From NCBI RefSeq assembly GCF_951230155.1, contig NZ_CATNVD010000001.1:310001-374000 (forward strand): a stretch of DNA of 64,000 nucleotides, given 5' to 3'. Within the stretch, counting starts at the first letter, position 1. Each line of letters opens with the position of its first letter. Under the pieces are notes generated by a model. That model was given only the letters and a program-made list of their open reading frames with translations, was not told the DNA's origin and made no database searches. Origin of the DNA: Parablautia sp. Marseille-Q6255 (GTDB taxonomy: Bacteria > Bacillota > Clostridia > Lachnospirales > Lachnospiraceae). A program made the position numbers and the translations under genes. Shown piece after piece: positions 34,512-43,953 of this stretch.

Positions 34512-35768
34512 TTATATCGTCCAAAGCCTCCACATTTCCTGCACCCAGTCAAAATAGTCTGCCCGTTCTACTCCTTCTGCGGTCACGATCGCTACCCGGC
34601 CGATCTCCTTATCGCCAAGCGTATAGACAAGCTCGCCTACTTTTGCTCCCTTTTCAAGAGGGGCTGCGACATCCTCCTGCCACTTTTGCTGCTTCCTGAT
34701 CTGAGAAAAATCCTCATTTTCCGTGCTCAGGTAGGAAAAGGTATCCTGATATTCCACCCGCACCATCTGGTTGAGCGCTCCCCGGACCTCGATATCCGGC
34801 AGCTTCTCCATTTCATCATCGTGGTACATCGTACATCTGGAGAATCCATAATTAAGCAGCTGCGCCGCTTCGGCAAAACGGATCTTGGAATCAGGCGCAG
34901 TCATCACTGTCCCGATCAGCCGGATCCCGTCGCGCCGCGCAGTTGCACTGAGACAAAATTTTGCGCGGCTCGTGCTTCCCGTTTTCAGCCCGTCGCATCC
35001 GCTGTATGCGCGCAGCAGCTTATTGGTATTGGAAAGAGTAAATACACTGCTGCCTTTTGCCGTCACGTGTGTAATATCCTCCATCCATATATCAGAGTAC
35101 TCCACTACCTGCGGATAATTCAGCAAAAGCTCCCGGGACATCAAAGCCACGTCCCGCGCCGATGTATAGTGCTCCTGGGAATCTGTCAGTCCGCAGCAGT
35201 CTACGAAATGTGTATTTTTCATCCCAAGCTGCGCAGCTTTTTCATTCATTCGGGCGACAAAGGCCTCCTCGCTGCCCGCGATCTGCTCTGCCATCGCCAC
35301 CGACGCATCATTTCCTGACGCGATCAGAATACATTTAAGCAGCGTATCAACCGTCTGGACCTCTCCTTCCTCCAGAAATACCTGTGAACCACCCATAGAC
35401 TTTGCGTGCGCACTGGTCATCACTTCCTGATCCCAGGTAAGTTTCCCCTGCTCAAGCGCCTCAAAAGTCAGTAATACGGTCATGATCTTTGTCACGCTCG
35501 CCGGATGCAGCTTCGCATCCGCGTCCTTTTCGAACAGTACCTTGCCCGTCGACACCTCCATCACAAGCGCATGCGGAGTCTGCAGCGATGCTGCCAGAGC
35601 CGCCGCCTCATCCGTCCTGTGTCTCTGTCCGGATACCTCCTGATCCTCATTTGGCGAAACCGGTGCATACTGCGCCTCCTCCATTGGAACGTACGATGCC
35701 GCCTCCGCCGGAAATACGCTCATCGCCGCCATCAGTCCTGCCAGCCATACTGCTGCCGTTCTTTTCAT
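34512..35768 (-). CDS. D-alanyl-D-alanine carboxypeptidase (DacF/DacB-like)
   Basis: A second D,D-carboxypeptidase, distinct from the one at 30.8 kb. It has a signal peptide (AVWLAGLMAAMSVFPAEA), a ~40-residue spacer, SxxK in PASVTKIMTV, SxN in IASGNDASV and KTG in GLKTGSTSRAKF. A C-terminal beta domain and a Trp-rich tail (FDWVQEMWRLW) suggest a peripheral membrane anchor. It acts on peptidoglycan outside the membrane. AGGTG six bases upstream supports the ATG at residue 4 of the longest frame. Confidence 0.92.
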   Translation of the reverse strand: MKRTAAVWLAGLMAAMSVFPAEAASYVPMEEAQYAPVSPNEDQEVSGQRHRTDEAAALAASLQTPHALVMEVSTGKVLFEKDADAKLHPASVTKIMTVLLTFEALEQGKLTWDQEVMTSAHAKSMGGSQVFLEEGEVQTVDTLLKCILIASGNDASVAMAEQIAGSEEAFVARMNEKAAQLGMKNTHFVDCCGLTDSQEHYTSARDVALMSRELLLNYPQVVEYSDIWMEDITHVTAKGSSVFTLSNTNKLLRAYSGCDGLKTGSTSRAKFCLSATARRDGIRLIGTVMTAPDSKIRFAEAAQLLNYGFSRCTMYHDDEMEKLPDIEVRGALNQMVRVEYQDTFSYLSTENEDFSQIRKQQKWQEDVAAPLEKGAKVGELVYTLGDKEIGRVAIVTAEGVERADYFDWVQEMWRLWTI

Positions 35769-35848
35769 AATCATCACCTGCCATGTCCTTACTTAACTAT
35801 ATTAGCGATCATGAAAAATATGACGGCTTATGCCAGGAAGCGTCCGTA

Positions 35849-37384
35849 TTACAGCAGTGGAGCAAACAGGCGCAAAATACTCTGCCACAGTCTGGTCCAG
35901 CCGCTTTTGTTCATGCAGTCCAGCGCGCTGATCTCCCGGCACTGCTCCAGGATATCAAGTGCATCCTCCTTTATCTGCATGACAGCGTCTGTCTGATACA
36001 TCCATACGCCGCACTCAAAATGCAGATACAGGCTGCGGTAATCAAGATTGATCGTCCCGACTGTCGCAATGCAGTCGTCACACACAAAGGATTTTGCGTG
36101 GAGAAAGCCCGGCTTGTACTCAAATACCCGCACCCCTGATGCGATCAGCTTGTCATAATAGGATCTCGTAAGCAGAAAAACAAGCTTTTTATCCGGTATG
36201 CCCGGGGTGACGATCCGAACATCCACTCCACTTTTTGCCGCCAGGCACAGGGCAGTCGTCATCTCATTATCTGTGATCAGATACGGCGTAAAAATATATA
36301 CATATTTTTTGGCGCGGTTGATAATATTCAGATAAACAGACTCCCCGACTGTCTCATGGTCAAGCGGAGTGTCGCCATACGGCTGTACAAAGCCGTCGCT
36401 CTCAAAGGGCTGCTCGTGCCACTCATGCGGACGGTATTTTCCATAGTCCGGTGATTCATTGGCCAGCACGCTCCACATCTGAAGAAACATAACGGTAAAG
36501 CTCCAGACTGCCTCTCCGCGCAGCATGACTCCCGTATCCTTCCAGTAGCCGAAGCGCTCCCTGCGGTTAATATACTCGTCTGCCAGGTTCACGCCTCCCG
36601 TAAATCCAATATACCCGTCAATGACCGTGATCTTGCGGTGGTCACGATTATTCAGAAGAACCGAGGCGATCGGCAGCAGCGGGTTAAATACCTCGCACCG
36701 GATCCCTCTGCTCTGGAGCGACATCCGAAACTCCTGCGGCATTGTGCTCGCGCATCCCCAGTCATCATAGATCAGACGCACATCCAGACCGAGACGCGCC
36801 TTCTCCTCCAGAATGTCCAGGATCCCCTGCCACATCTCTCCGTCGTCAATAATAAAATACTCCATAAAAATATAGTGCTCTGCTTTTTTCAGCTCATGGA
36901 GCAGACGGCTGTACAGCTCCTGACCGACACGGAAATACTGCGTCTTTGTATTCTGATAGACCGGAAAGCCTGCTGTATTATACAGATAATCTGTCTGACA
37001 CGCTACCGTGCGGCTCTCCTCCTCCAGCTTGCTGCTTACTGCCTCGTCCTGTACCAGATACTGCGATGCCTCGTGCATCGCCCCGTCCAGCCTGCGCTGC
37101 AGCTCCTTGCCGAGTCTCGACTTTCCAAACAGCAGATAGATGACAGCTCCCGCGATCGGCAGAGCCAGGATCAGTATCGTCCATGCCAGCTTATATGCCG
37201 GATTAATATCCTTGCTGACAATCCACAAAATGGCGATCGTACTGAACAGCTCGATCAAAAGTCCTACCAGCGGAAAATGGTTCCGCAGGACAAGCACGAG
37301 AAGGATCACCCACAGTACCTGAAACAGCACTGCCAGTACAACGGATATAATTCTTCCCAGCAGACGCTTTGATGTTTTTTTCAT
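35849..37384 (-). CDS. cls: cardiolipin synthase
   Basis: The 511-residue phospholipase-D-type enzyme joins two phosphatidylglycerol molecules into cardiolipin. Two N-terminal membrane helices (VVLAVLFQVLWVILLVLVL; AWTILILALPIAGAVIYLLF) precede two HKD motifs, NNRDHRKITVIDG and FLHAKSFVCDD. GGGAGG supports the ATG at residue 9 of the longest frame. Confidence 0.93.
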   Translation of the reverse strand: MKKTSKRLLGRIISVVLAVLFQVLWVILLVLVLRNHFPLVGLLIELFSTIAILWIVSKDINPAYKLAWTILILALPIAGAVIYLLFGKSRLGKELQRRLDGAMHEASQYLVQDEAVSSKLEEESRTVACQTDYLYNTAGFPVYQNTKTQYFRVGQELYSRLLHELKKAEHYIFMEYFIIDDGEMWQGILDILEEKARLGLDVRLIYDDWGCASTMPQEFRMSLQSRGIRCEVFNPLLPIASVLLNNRDHRKITVIDGYIGFTGGVNLADEYINRRERFGYWKDTGVMLRGEAVWSFTVMFLQMWSVLANESPDYGKYRPHEWHEQPFESDGFVQPYGDTPLDHETVGESVYLNIINRAKKYVYIFTPYLITDNEMTTALCLAAKSGVDVRIVTPGIPDKKLVFLLTRSYYDKLIASGVRVFEYKPGFLHAKSFVCDDCIATVGTINLDYRSLYLHFECGVWMYQTDAVMQIKEDALDILEQCREISALDCMNKSGWTRLWQSILRLFAPLL

Positions 37385-37444
37385 CTTCTGTCCTCCCTTC
37401 CTTTTCATAGCGGATATCCCTGCAACGAGATCATCTCACCGGAT

Positions 37445-37480
37445 GAAAAAATCCCTGACCATCTCTGACCAGGGATTTTA
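37445..37480 (-). terminator. terminator of rpsU
   Basis: AAATCCCTG pairs with CAGGGATTT around a 12-nt loop and is followed by TTTTTTC on the minus strand. Confidence 0.8.
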
Positions 37481-37487
37481 CTGCACA

Positions 37488-37664
37488 TTAATTGAATTTA
37501 CGCTTGCGAGCTGCCTCAGACTTTTTCTTACGTCTTACGCTCGGCTTCTCGTAATGTTCTCTTTTACGAATCTCCTGCTGGATACCAGCCTTTGCGCAGT
37601 TTCTTTTGAAACGGCGTAAAGCGCTGTCCAAAGTTTCGTTTTCTTTTACGATTACATTTGACAT
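37488..37664 (-). CDS. rpsU: 30S ribosomal protein S21
   Basis: This 58-residue gene reads [20 protein letters not shown] and continues with the typical basic S21 body ([20 protein letters not shown], then [17 protein letters not shown]). GGAGGGAGG and a closer AGGTG lie upstream. It has its own promoter and terminator, so it is a short independent unit downstream of alaS. Confidence 0.97.
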   Translation of the reverse strand: MSNVIVKENETLDSALRRFKRNCAKAGIQQEIRKREHYEKPSVRRKKKSEAARKRKFN

Positions 37665-37742
37665 TGTCTCACACCTAACCTCCCTCCAGTTGTAGATTGT
37701 GCATAATACAACTGTCTGGGTATTTTTATTGCACTAATACGT

Positions 37743-37770
37743 AGTATACCATATTTTCGATTTTCGTCAA
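37743..37770 (-). promoter_or_regulatory. promoter of rpsU
   Basis: Minus strand: TTGACG, 16-bp spacer, TATACT, about 80 bp upstream of rpsU in the gap after alaS. Confidence 0.7.
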
Positions 37771-37809
37771 CTATTTTTCCGTATTTTACCGCAAAAAGAT
37801 GTTATTTTT

Positions 37810-40449
37810 TTATGCGAGCTGTGAAGCAAGGACTTCTTTTGCCTTTTCAAGGGCTGCCTCCACACCGGAAGGATCCTTTCCACCTGCCTGAGCCATGTTC
37901 GGTCGTCCACCGCCGCCGCCGCCGACAAGCGCTGCGATACCCTTGATCAGATTTCCTGCATGAGCCCCCTGTTTCATCGCTCCGTCTGTTGCCGCTGCCA
38001 TCAGATTGACCTTTCCATCATTTACTGAAGCCAGAAGCACCACGCCCTCTCCAAGCTTTTCTCTCAGCTGATCGCCAAGCTCTCTCAGGCCGTTCATGTC
38101 AACGCCCGCAAGCTTTGCCGCAAGCAGCTTCACGCCAGAGATCTCGCACACCTGATCCATCACATTTCCGAGCGCATCCTTAGCCAGCTTGCTCTTCAGG
38201 GACTCGTTCTCACTGTGTGCATTTTTAAGCTCTGCCTGCAAAGAAGCGATCTTCTCAAGCAGTTTTGCCGGCGTAGTCTTAAGGAGAGCCGCAGCCTCAT
38301 GAAGTTCCTTCTCTGCCGCTTTATAATATGCGAATACCCCGTCGCCTGTCAGCGCCTCGATACGGCGCACTCCTGCCGCGATACCAGCCTCGGAAACGAT
38401 CTTGAAGGTAGCGATCTGAGAGGTGTTGCCGACATGCGTGCCTCCGCACAGCTCCTTTGAGAAATCTCCCATGGATACCACGCGCACCTCATCGCCGTAT
38501 TTCTCGCCAAAGAGCGCCATCGCCCCCGTCTTTTTTGCGTCCTCAATACTCATAATATCCGTGCGCACAGGAAGGGCCGCTGCGATCTCCTGATTTACAA
38601 GCTCTTCCACCTTCGCAAGCTCCTCCGGCGTCATTGCCTGGAAATGTGCAAAGTCAAAACGCAGTCTGTCCGGCGTCACCAGAGAACCCTTCTGCTCTAC
38701 ATGTGAGCCGAGCACCGTCTTCAAAGCTTTCTGCAGCAGATGGGTCGCACTGTGGTTCTTGCAGGTATTCTTTCTGCATGTCTCGTCTACCGTAAGCGTC
38801 ACCGTATCTCCTGTCTTGATCATGCCCTCTGCCATATAGCCGACATGACCGTACTTTCCTCCGAGCAGATGGATCGTATCTTCTACGATAAAGCTTCCGG
38901 ATGCGCAGGAGATCACACCGGTATCTCCGTTCTGTCCGCCCATAGTCGCATAAAACGGCGTCTGCTGTGTGATCACAGTACCGTGCACACCCTCAGTAAG
39001 CGCTTCTGTAAGCTCTGTCTGCGTCGTAAGCACAGTGATCACAGACTCTGCGCGCAGAGCGTCGTAGCCGACAAACTCTGTTGTCACAGACGCATCGATC
39101 TGATCGTATACTGTCGCGTCCGCGCCCATATAGTTCGTTGTGCCGCGCGCCTTGCGGGCCATCTGGCGCTGCTCCTCCATACATGCCCCGAAGCCTTCCT
39201 CATCGATCGTATAGCCTTTTTCCTCCAGGATCTCCTTTGTCAGATCGAGCGGAAAGCCGTACGTATCATAAAGGACAAACGCATCTTTGCCGGAGAGCAT
39301 CTTTGTCCCGCATTTTTCCAGCTCGCTTTCCATATCAGCGAGGATGTTCAGACCCTGGTCAATCGTATGGCTGAACTTCTCCTCCTCCTGAGAAAGCACC
39401 TTAAAGATGAACTCCTTTTTCTCCTCAAGCTCAGGATAGCCGTCCTTTGATCCCTCGATCACAGTCTCGGAAAGTCTGGAGAGGAAACTGCTCTCAATAC
39501 CAAGCATCCGTCCGTGGCGGGCCGCCCGGCGGATCAGACGGCGGAGTACATAGCCGCGTCCCTCATTCGTCGGCATGATGCCGTCAGAGATCATAAATGT
39601 CGCAGAACGGATATGATCCACGATCAGACGGATCGACACATCCTTTTTCTCATCTGCCTTATACTGTGTATGCGCAAACTCACAGACTCTGTCACGCAGC
39701 GCCTGCATCGTATCCACGTCGAAAATAGAATCCACATCCTGTACGACCGCAGCGAGACGTTCCAGTCCCATACCTGTATCAATGTTTTTCTGCTGCAGGG
39801 TCTCATAGTTCCCCTTGCCGTCATTCTCAAACTGTGTAAATACGTTATTCCATACCTCAATATAGCGGTCACAGTCACAGCCTACCGTACAGCCCTCTTT
39901 GCCGCATCCGTACTTTTCTCCGCGGTCATAGTAGATTTCCGAGCACGGACCGCACGGACCTGCGCCATGCTCCCAGAAGTTATCCTCCTTGCCAAAGCGG
40001 AAAATACGCTCTGCCGGGATCCCGATCTGCTCATGCCAGATGTTCCATGCCTCGTCATCCTCGACATACACCGACGGATAGAGACGCTGCGGATCAAGCC
40101 CCACTACCTCAGTCAAAAATTCCCAGGACCATGCGATCGCTTCTTTTTTGAAATAGTCACCGAAGGAAAAATTACCGAGCATCTCAAAAAATGTGCCGTG
40201 GCGGGCAGTCTTTCCCACATTCTCAATATCGCCGGTACGGATACACTTCTGACACGTAGCGACTCTGCGCTTCGGCGGGATCTCCGCGCCTGTAAAGTAC
40301 GGCTTCAGCGGCGCCATACCCGCATTGATCAAAAGCAGGCTGTTGTCATTGTGCGGCACCAGCGAAAAGCTGTTCATCACCAGATGATCCTTACTCCTAA
40401 AAAAGTCGAGAAACATTTTTCTCAGCTCGTTCACTCCGTATTTTTTCAC
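37810..40449 (-). CDS. alaS: alanyl-tRNA synthetase
   Basis: The 879-residue synthetase is full length. The class II core starts LRKMFLDFFRSKDHLV and contains INAGMAPLKPYF. The editing domain has the zinc/water motifs NHSATHLLQKAL and ELCGGTHVGNT. The C-Ala/DHHA1 end is GGGGGGRPNMAQAGG. Translation starts at GTG with GGAGG upstream. Only 36 bp separate it from the small membrane-protein gene before it, which leaves no room for a T-box leader there. Confidence 0.96.
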   Translation of the reverse strand: MKKYGVNELRKMFLDFFRSKDHLVMNSFSLVPHNDNSLLLINAGMAPLKPYFTGAEIPPKRRVATCQKCIRTGDIENVGKTARHGTFFEMLGNFSFGDYFKKEAIAWSWEFLTEVVGLDPQRLYPSVYVEDDEAWNIWHEQIGIPAERIFRFGKEDNFWEHGAGPCGPCSEIYYDRGEKYGCGKEGCTVGCDCDRYIEVWNNVFTQFENDGKGNYETLQQKNIDTGMGLERLAAVVQDVDSIFDVDTMQALRDRVCEFAHTQYKADEKKDVSIRLIVDHIRSATFMISDGIMPTNEGRGYVLRRLIRRAARHGRMLGIESSFLSRLSETVIEGSKDGYPELEEKKEFIFKVLSQEEEKFSHTIDQGLNILADMESELEKCGTKMLSGKDAFVLYDTYGFPLDLTKEILEEKGYTIDEEGFGACMEEQRQMARKARGTTNYMGADATVYDQIDASVTTEFVGYDALRAESVITVLTTQTELTEALTEGVHGTVITQQTPFYATMGGQNGDTGVISCASGSFIVEDTIHLLGGKYGHVGYMAEGMIKTGDTVTLTVDETCRKNTCKNHSATHLLQKALKTVLGSHVEQKGSLVTPDRLRFDFAHFQAMTPEELAKVEELVNQEIAAALPVRTDIMSIEDAKKTGAMALFGEKYGDEVRVVSMGDFSKELCGGTHVGNTSQIATFKIVSEAGIAAGVRRIEALTGDGVFAYYKAAEKELHEAAALLKTTPAKLLEKIASLQAELKNAHSENESLKSKLAKDALGNVMDQVCEISGVKLLAAKLAGVDMNGLRELGDQLREKLGEGVVLLASVNDGKVNLMAAATDGAMKQGAHAGNLIKGIAALVGGGGGGRPNMAQAGGKDPSGVEAALEKAKEVLASQLA

Positions 40450-40485
40450 AATAATTCCTCCAACATTTTTTCTTGATATAAACTC

Positions 40486-40635
40486 TTATTTGTCTTTTGA
40501 TGAAAGCTCAGAAGCTTTTTTTGCATCTTTTCTGTCACGCAGCTTCTTTCCGCAGAAAATCGCTGCAAGAGAAACCCCGATCAAAGCGATCAGTTTTACC
40601 AGTTCCAAAATAAATTCACTAATAATTGCCGACAT
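40486..40635 (-). CDS. small single-span membrane protein, unknown function
   Basis: The 49-residue protein has one membrane helix (LVKLIALIGVSLAAIFCGKK) followed by a charged tail (LRDRKDAKKASELSSKDK). The ATG is preceded by AAGGAAGGAAGAG; the longer 77-residue frame begins upstream without a ribosome site. Similar short proteins with a GKKLRDRxDAKKA end are common in Lachnospiraceae and have no proven role. It is the first gene of the alaS transcript. Confidence 0.65.
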   Translation of the reverse strand: MSAIISEFILELVKLIALIGVSLAAIFCGKKLRDRKDAKKASELSSKDK

Positions 40636-40704
40636 TCTCTTCCTTCCTTTCTCTGCGCCGCTGCCGCCATACCTGATGGCTTCTGGCTTTTTCGCCTGAA
40701 AAAT

Positions 40705-40733
40705 ATGATAGCACAGCATCCGGCTCTTTTCAA
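40705..40733 (-). promoter_or_regulatory. promoter upstream of the small membrane protein and alaS
   Basis: Minus strand: TTGAAA, 17-bp spacer, TATCAT, about 70 bp upstream of the small gene. Confidence 0.65.
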
Positions 40734-40773
40734 CTGTTTCATCGGATCTGTTTTGCGCTTCTTTTATTTTGTA

Positions 40774-41253
40774 TCAGACCTGCCGTATCACATCCTCGAT
40801 CAGATCCGTTCCGTCTGCTGCCGATGTCGCCAGAGCGTCGCACCGCTCATTTTCCGGATGACCGTCATGTCCCTTCACCCATATAAAACGGATCTCATGC
40901 GGCTTTGCGGCGGCAAGCAGCCTCTGCCACAGATCCACATTTTTGACCGGCTCATTTTTCCCGCGCTTCCAGCCTCTGCGGATCCAGCCATCGATCCAGT
41001 GCCTGTTGAACGCATCGGTCAGATATTTCGAATCCGAATACAGCTCTACTTCGCACGGCCGGTTGAGCGCTTCCAGCCCAACGATCGCCGCCATCAGCTC
41101 CATGCGGTTATTTGTCGTCTTTTTGTAGCCCTGAGAAAACTCTCTCTCGTGCAGCGTCCCCGCAGTGTCGACGTACTGCAGCACTGCACCATAGCCTCCC
41201 GGTCCCTCCGGGTTTCCTCTTGCCGCTCCGTCTGTAAAAATCTTTACCAGCAT
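40774..41253 (-). CDS. rnhA: ribonuclease HI
   Basis: The 159-residue enzyme cleaves the RNA strand of RNA-DNA hybrids. All acidic active-site residues are visible: [29 protein letters not shown] and NERCDALAT, plus the basic handle [10 protein letters not shown] found in the HI type. AAAGGAG supports the ATG at residue 27 of the longest frame. It begins 13 bp after the siroheme-type dehydrogenase gene. Confidence 0.93.
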   Translation of the reverse strand: MLVKIFTDGAARGNPEGPGGYGAVLQYVDTAGTLHEREFSQGYKKTTNNRMELMAAIVGLEALNRPCEVELYSDSKYLTDAFNRHWIDGWIRRGWKRGKNEPVKNVDLWQRLLAAAKPHEIRFIWVKGHDGHPENERCDALATSAADGTDLIEDVIRQV

Positions 41254-41266
41254 CTGCCTCTCTCCT

Positions 41267-41737
41267 TTATTCTTCCTGCGCAAGCAGCGCCTGTATCTTG
41301 TCTGTGACTTCACGCGCTTTTTTGTGCTCACGCCCGCTCGTACTGATGCCTACCACAAAATTTTCATCTGTGACAATCCCCGGAAAATAGAAATCACACT
41401 TCGTCTTGTCTGCGCAGACATTCACAGGGATGCCAAGACATTTGCATACAGAATAGATTTCCTGATTGATTTTATTATCGTTGGTAGCCGCGATCACAAG
41501 CGCCGCATCATAAAGGTCCTCGCGCTCGCAATGCTTCTTCAGGATCGTAAGCTTTCCTCTGGCCTCCATCTCCTTTAGCTCCTGGTTTACCTCCGGTGCG
41601 ACCACCACAAGCCGGTCCGTAAACTCCGCCAGTGCGCGGATGCGGCGCTTTGCGATCGTCCCCGCTCCCGCAACGACTACCTTTTTATCTGTAAGATCCA
41701 CAAACATCGGAAAATAATGTTTTCTTTTTTCACTCAT
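41267..41737 (-). CDS. precorrin-2 dehydrogenase-like protein (CysG N-terminal/Met8 type)
   Basis: The 156-residue protein has a Rossmann NAD site ([20 protein letters not shown]) and the siroheme-synthase segment ([34 protein letters not shown]). The family oxidises precorrin-2 to sirohydrochlorin and may insert iron. It is shorter than Met8 and lacks the last helical domain. No other siroheme or cobalamin genes are nearby, so the in vivo role is uncertain. Confidence 0.82.
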   Translation of the reverse strand: MSEKRKHYFPMFVDLTDKKVVVAGAGTIAKRRIRALAEFTDRLVVVAPEVNQELKEMEARGKLTILKKHCEREDLYDAALVIAATNDNKINQEIYSVCKCLGIPVNVCADKTKCDFYFPGIVTDENFVVGISTSGREHKKAREVTDKIQALLAQEE

Positions 41738-41814
41738 ATCCTATGCCTCTTTCTCTTGATTCAATCTTTCCTACTATATCATATAAGACAGAAAATGAAA
41801 ACCCAAAAAATATA

Positions 41815-41843
41815 TCGACAATTCTCTGGCACTGTACTATAAT
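41815..41843 (+). promoter_or_regulatory. promoter of the DAHP synthase gene
   Basis: TCGACA, 17-bp spacer, TATAAT, about 45 bp upstream of the gene. Confidence 0.7.
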
Positions 41844-41888
41844 AAATCAGGATGACAGAAAACAATATAGATAAAGTGAGGCTGACCA

Positions 41889-42923
41889 ATGGCTATTAAT
41901 TTCGTAAAAAAACTGCCGATCCCGGCAGAAGTAAAAAAACAATATCCGCTTTCTGAAAAAGTGGTCCGGATCAAGCAGGAGCGGGACGCTCAGATCCGTG
42001 ATGTCTTTACCGGAAAATCAGATAAATTCCTCCTGATCATCGGACCCTGCTCCGCTGACAATGTGGAGTCCGTCATGGATTACATGCACCGTCTCTGCCG
42101 TGTGCAGGATAAGGTGGGCGACCGGATCATCCTGATCCCGCGCATCTACACCAACAAGCCCCGCACGACCGGCGAAGGCTACAAAGGGCTGATGCATCAG
42201 CCTGACCCTGAAAAAAAACCGGACGTATTTGCCGGTATCGTAGCTATGCGCAAGCTGCACGCAATGGCAATCGAGGAAACCGGTCTTACCGCTGCGGACG
42301 AGATGCTTTACCCGGAAAACTGGCGTTACCTTGACGATCTCCTCTCCTATGTCGCGATCGGTGCCCGCTCTGTCGAGGATCAGCACCACCGGATGACTGT
42401 CAGCGGCATGGACGTACCTGCCGGTATGAAGAACCCGACAAGCGGAGATTTTTCCGTTATGCTCAATTCCGTTGTAGCAGCGCAGGCAAAGCACAACTTT
42501 ATCTACCGCGGGTGGGATGTCAATACGGACGGAAACCCCCTTGCCCATGTCGTGCTGCGCGGCGCTACCAATAAGCACGGAAATACGATCCCGAATTACC
42601 ACTACGAGGATCTTCAGCTCCTGCTTGAGATGTATGAAAAGCGGAATTTGAAAAACCCTGCCGCTATCATTGACACGAACCATTCCAATTCCGGCAAGCG
42701 TTTTCTGGAGCAGATCCGCATCTCTATGGAGATCCTGCACAGCAGGAACTACAACCCCGGCATCAAAAAGCTGGTAAAGGGGCTGATGATCGAAAGCTAC
42801 ATAGAGGACGGCTGCCAGAAAATCGGTGACGGCGAGCTCATCTATGGAAAGTCCATCACAGACCCCTGCCTTGGCTGGGAAAAATCAGAGGCTCTGATCT
42901 ACGACATCTATCGTCAGTGCTGA
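41889..42923 (+). CDS. 3-deoxy-7-phosphoheptulonate synthase, class I alpha (AroF/G/H type)
   Basis: The 344-residue enzyme condenses phosphoenolpyruvate and erythrose 4-phosphate in the first step of the shikimate pathway. Landmarks are LLIIGPCSADN, PRIYTNKPRTTGEGYKG, ARSVEDQHHR, LRGATNKHGNTIPNYHYED and AIIDTNHSNSGKRFLEQ. It is the E. coli-like form, with the N-terminal segment that carries amino-acid feedback regulation in that group. Its last 10 bases overlap the end of the convergent sugar-binding-protein gene. Confidence 0.94.
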   Translation: MAINFVKKLPIPAEVKKQYPLSEKVVRIKQERDAQIRDVFTGKSDKFLLIIGPCSADNVESVMDYMHRLCRVQDKVGDRIILIPRIYTNKPRTTGEGYKGLMHQPDPEKKPDVFAGIVAMRKLHAMAIEETGLTAADEMLYPENWRYLDDLLSYVAIGARSVEDQHHRMTVSGMDVPAGMKNPTSGDFSVMLNSVVAAQAKHNFIYRGWDVNTDGNPLAHVVLRGATNKHGNTIPNYHYEDLQLLLEMYEKRNLKNPAAIIDTNHSNSGKRFLEQIRISMEILHSRNYNPGIKKLVKGLMIESYIEDGCQKIGDGELIYGKSITDPCLGWEKSEALIYDIYRQC

Positions 42924-43945
42924 TACTCTTCTATATTATCTGCCGTTACCTTGGCGTACGGCAGATAAATACAGCGCTCCTTTTCAAAGGACAGCTCCTG
43001 CATCCCTTCTCCGCAGACAAGCGCAACCGCAAGACGCGCCATCGCTCCTGCCTGCCCTTCTTTATCATTATATACTGTGCCGGCAAGCCTTCCGTCCGCT
43101 ACTGCGCGCAGCCCCTCCCGCGTCCCGTCTATACCGAAAAATACAGGAAGCGTAGACTCTGTATAATTCAGCTTTTCATACGCGTCAACTGCTCCCAGCG
43201 CCATATCGTCATTGTTTGCAAGTACCAGCTCTATATCATTACGATACTGCCCGATCATCTGCGTCATACGGTTCTGTGCCTGCGCACGGTTCCAATTCGC
43301 GATCGCGTAACTGAGTTTTTCCAGCCCGATCCCTTTATCCTTTAGTGTATCTACCGCTTTTTCTGTGCGGATGATCGCATCCTGATGGCCAGTCTCTCCC
43401 TCCAGCACGACATACTGTATTTTCCCGTCGTGGTTCCGGTCGATCTGACTGTTCGCGAGGATCGCATCCGCCGCCAGCTCTCCCTGCATCACTCCGGATT
43501 GCTGGGCGTCTGCCCCCACATAATACAGATCGCTCCACTGCATCAGATCCTCCGCCACCGGCTCGCGGTTGAAAAATATGATCGGCACCTCTCTCTCCCG
43601 CGCCAGCTCAATGATCTCAGACGGATTCGTCCGGTCTGCCAGGTTCACACACAGCACATTGCAGCCCGCGTCAAGAAGCTCTCTGACCTGATCGTCCTGC
43701 GTCCGCTGTGACCCTGCCGCATCCTTTTGCATCACTGTAGCACTTAGCTCCTGTGTCTCCATACCGGAAAGCTGCTCTTTAAAGCTTGCGAGCAGCTCAC
43801 TTAAAAACGTATCGCTCTGATTATAGCATGCCACTCCGACCTGAACCGTCATCAGCGGACTGTCCTGCTGTTTTTCACAGCCGCACAGGACCTGCATACA
43901 TGCGAATGTCAGTATTCCAAGCTCCAGCACTGTCTTTTTCTTCAT
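42914..43945 (-). CDS. galactose/glucose-type sugar-binding lipoprotein (MglB-like, normal fold order)
   Basis: A signal with lipobox (FACMQVLCGC) anchors this family 1/Peripla_BP_4 protein. Fold order is canonical: VQVGVACYNQSDTFLSELL, NVLCVNLADRTNPSEIIEL, VPIIFFNREP, YYVGADAQQSGVMQGEL, the Ca2+-type loop DRNHDGKIQY, LEGETGHQDAIIRT, LANNDDMALGAVDA and VFFGIDGTREGLRAV. It is the closest internal reference for the unusual MglB at the window end. It is the last gene of the YesN-YesM transcript and lacks a neighbouring transporter. The ATG at residue 5 of the longest frame is preferred over the upstream GTG. Confidence 0.88.
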   Translation of the reverse strand: MKKKTVLELGILTFACMQVLCGCEKQQDSPLMTVQVGVACYNQSDTFLSELLASFKEQLSGMETQELSATVMQKDAAGSQRTQDDQVRELLDAGCNVLCVNLADRTNPSEIIELAREREVPIIFFNREPVAEDLMQWSDLYYVGADAQQSGVMQGELAADAILANSQIDRNHDGKIQYVVLEGETGHQDAIIRTEKAVDTLKDKGIGLEKLSYAIANWNRAQAQNRMTQMIGQYRNDIELVLANNDDMALGAVDAYEKLNYTESTLPVFFGIDGTREGLRAVADGRLAGTVYNDKEGQAGAMARLAVALVCGEGMQELSFEKERCIYLPYAKVTADNIEEYQH

Positions 43946-43953
43946 ATTCTCCC

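Noticed and set aside
40450-40773. T-box leader for alaS
   Set aside because: Only 36 bp separate alaS from the small upstream gene, and no T-box consensus (GGGTGGxACCGCG) was seen in the region.
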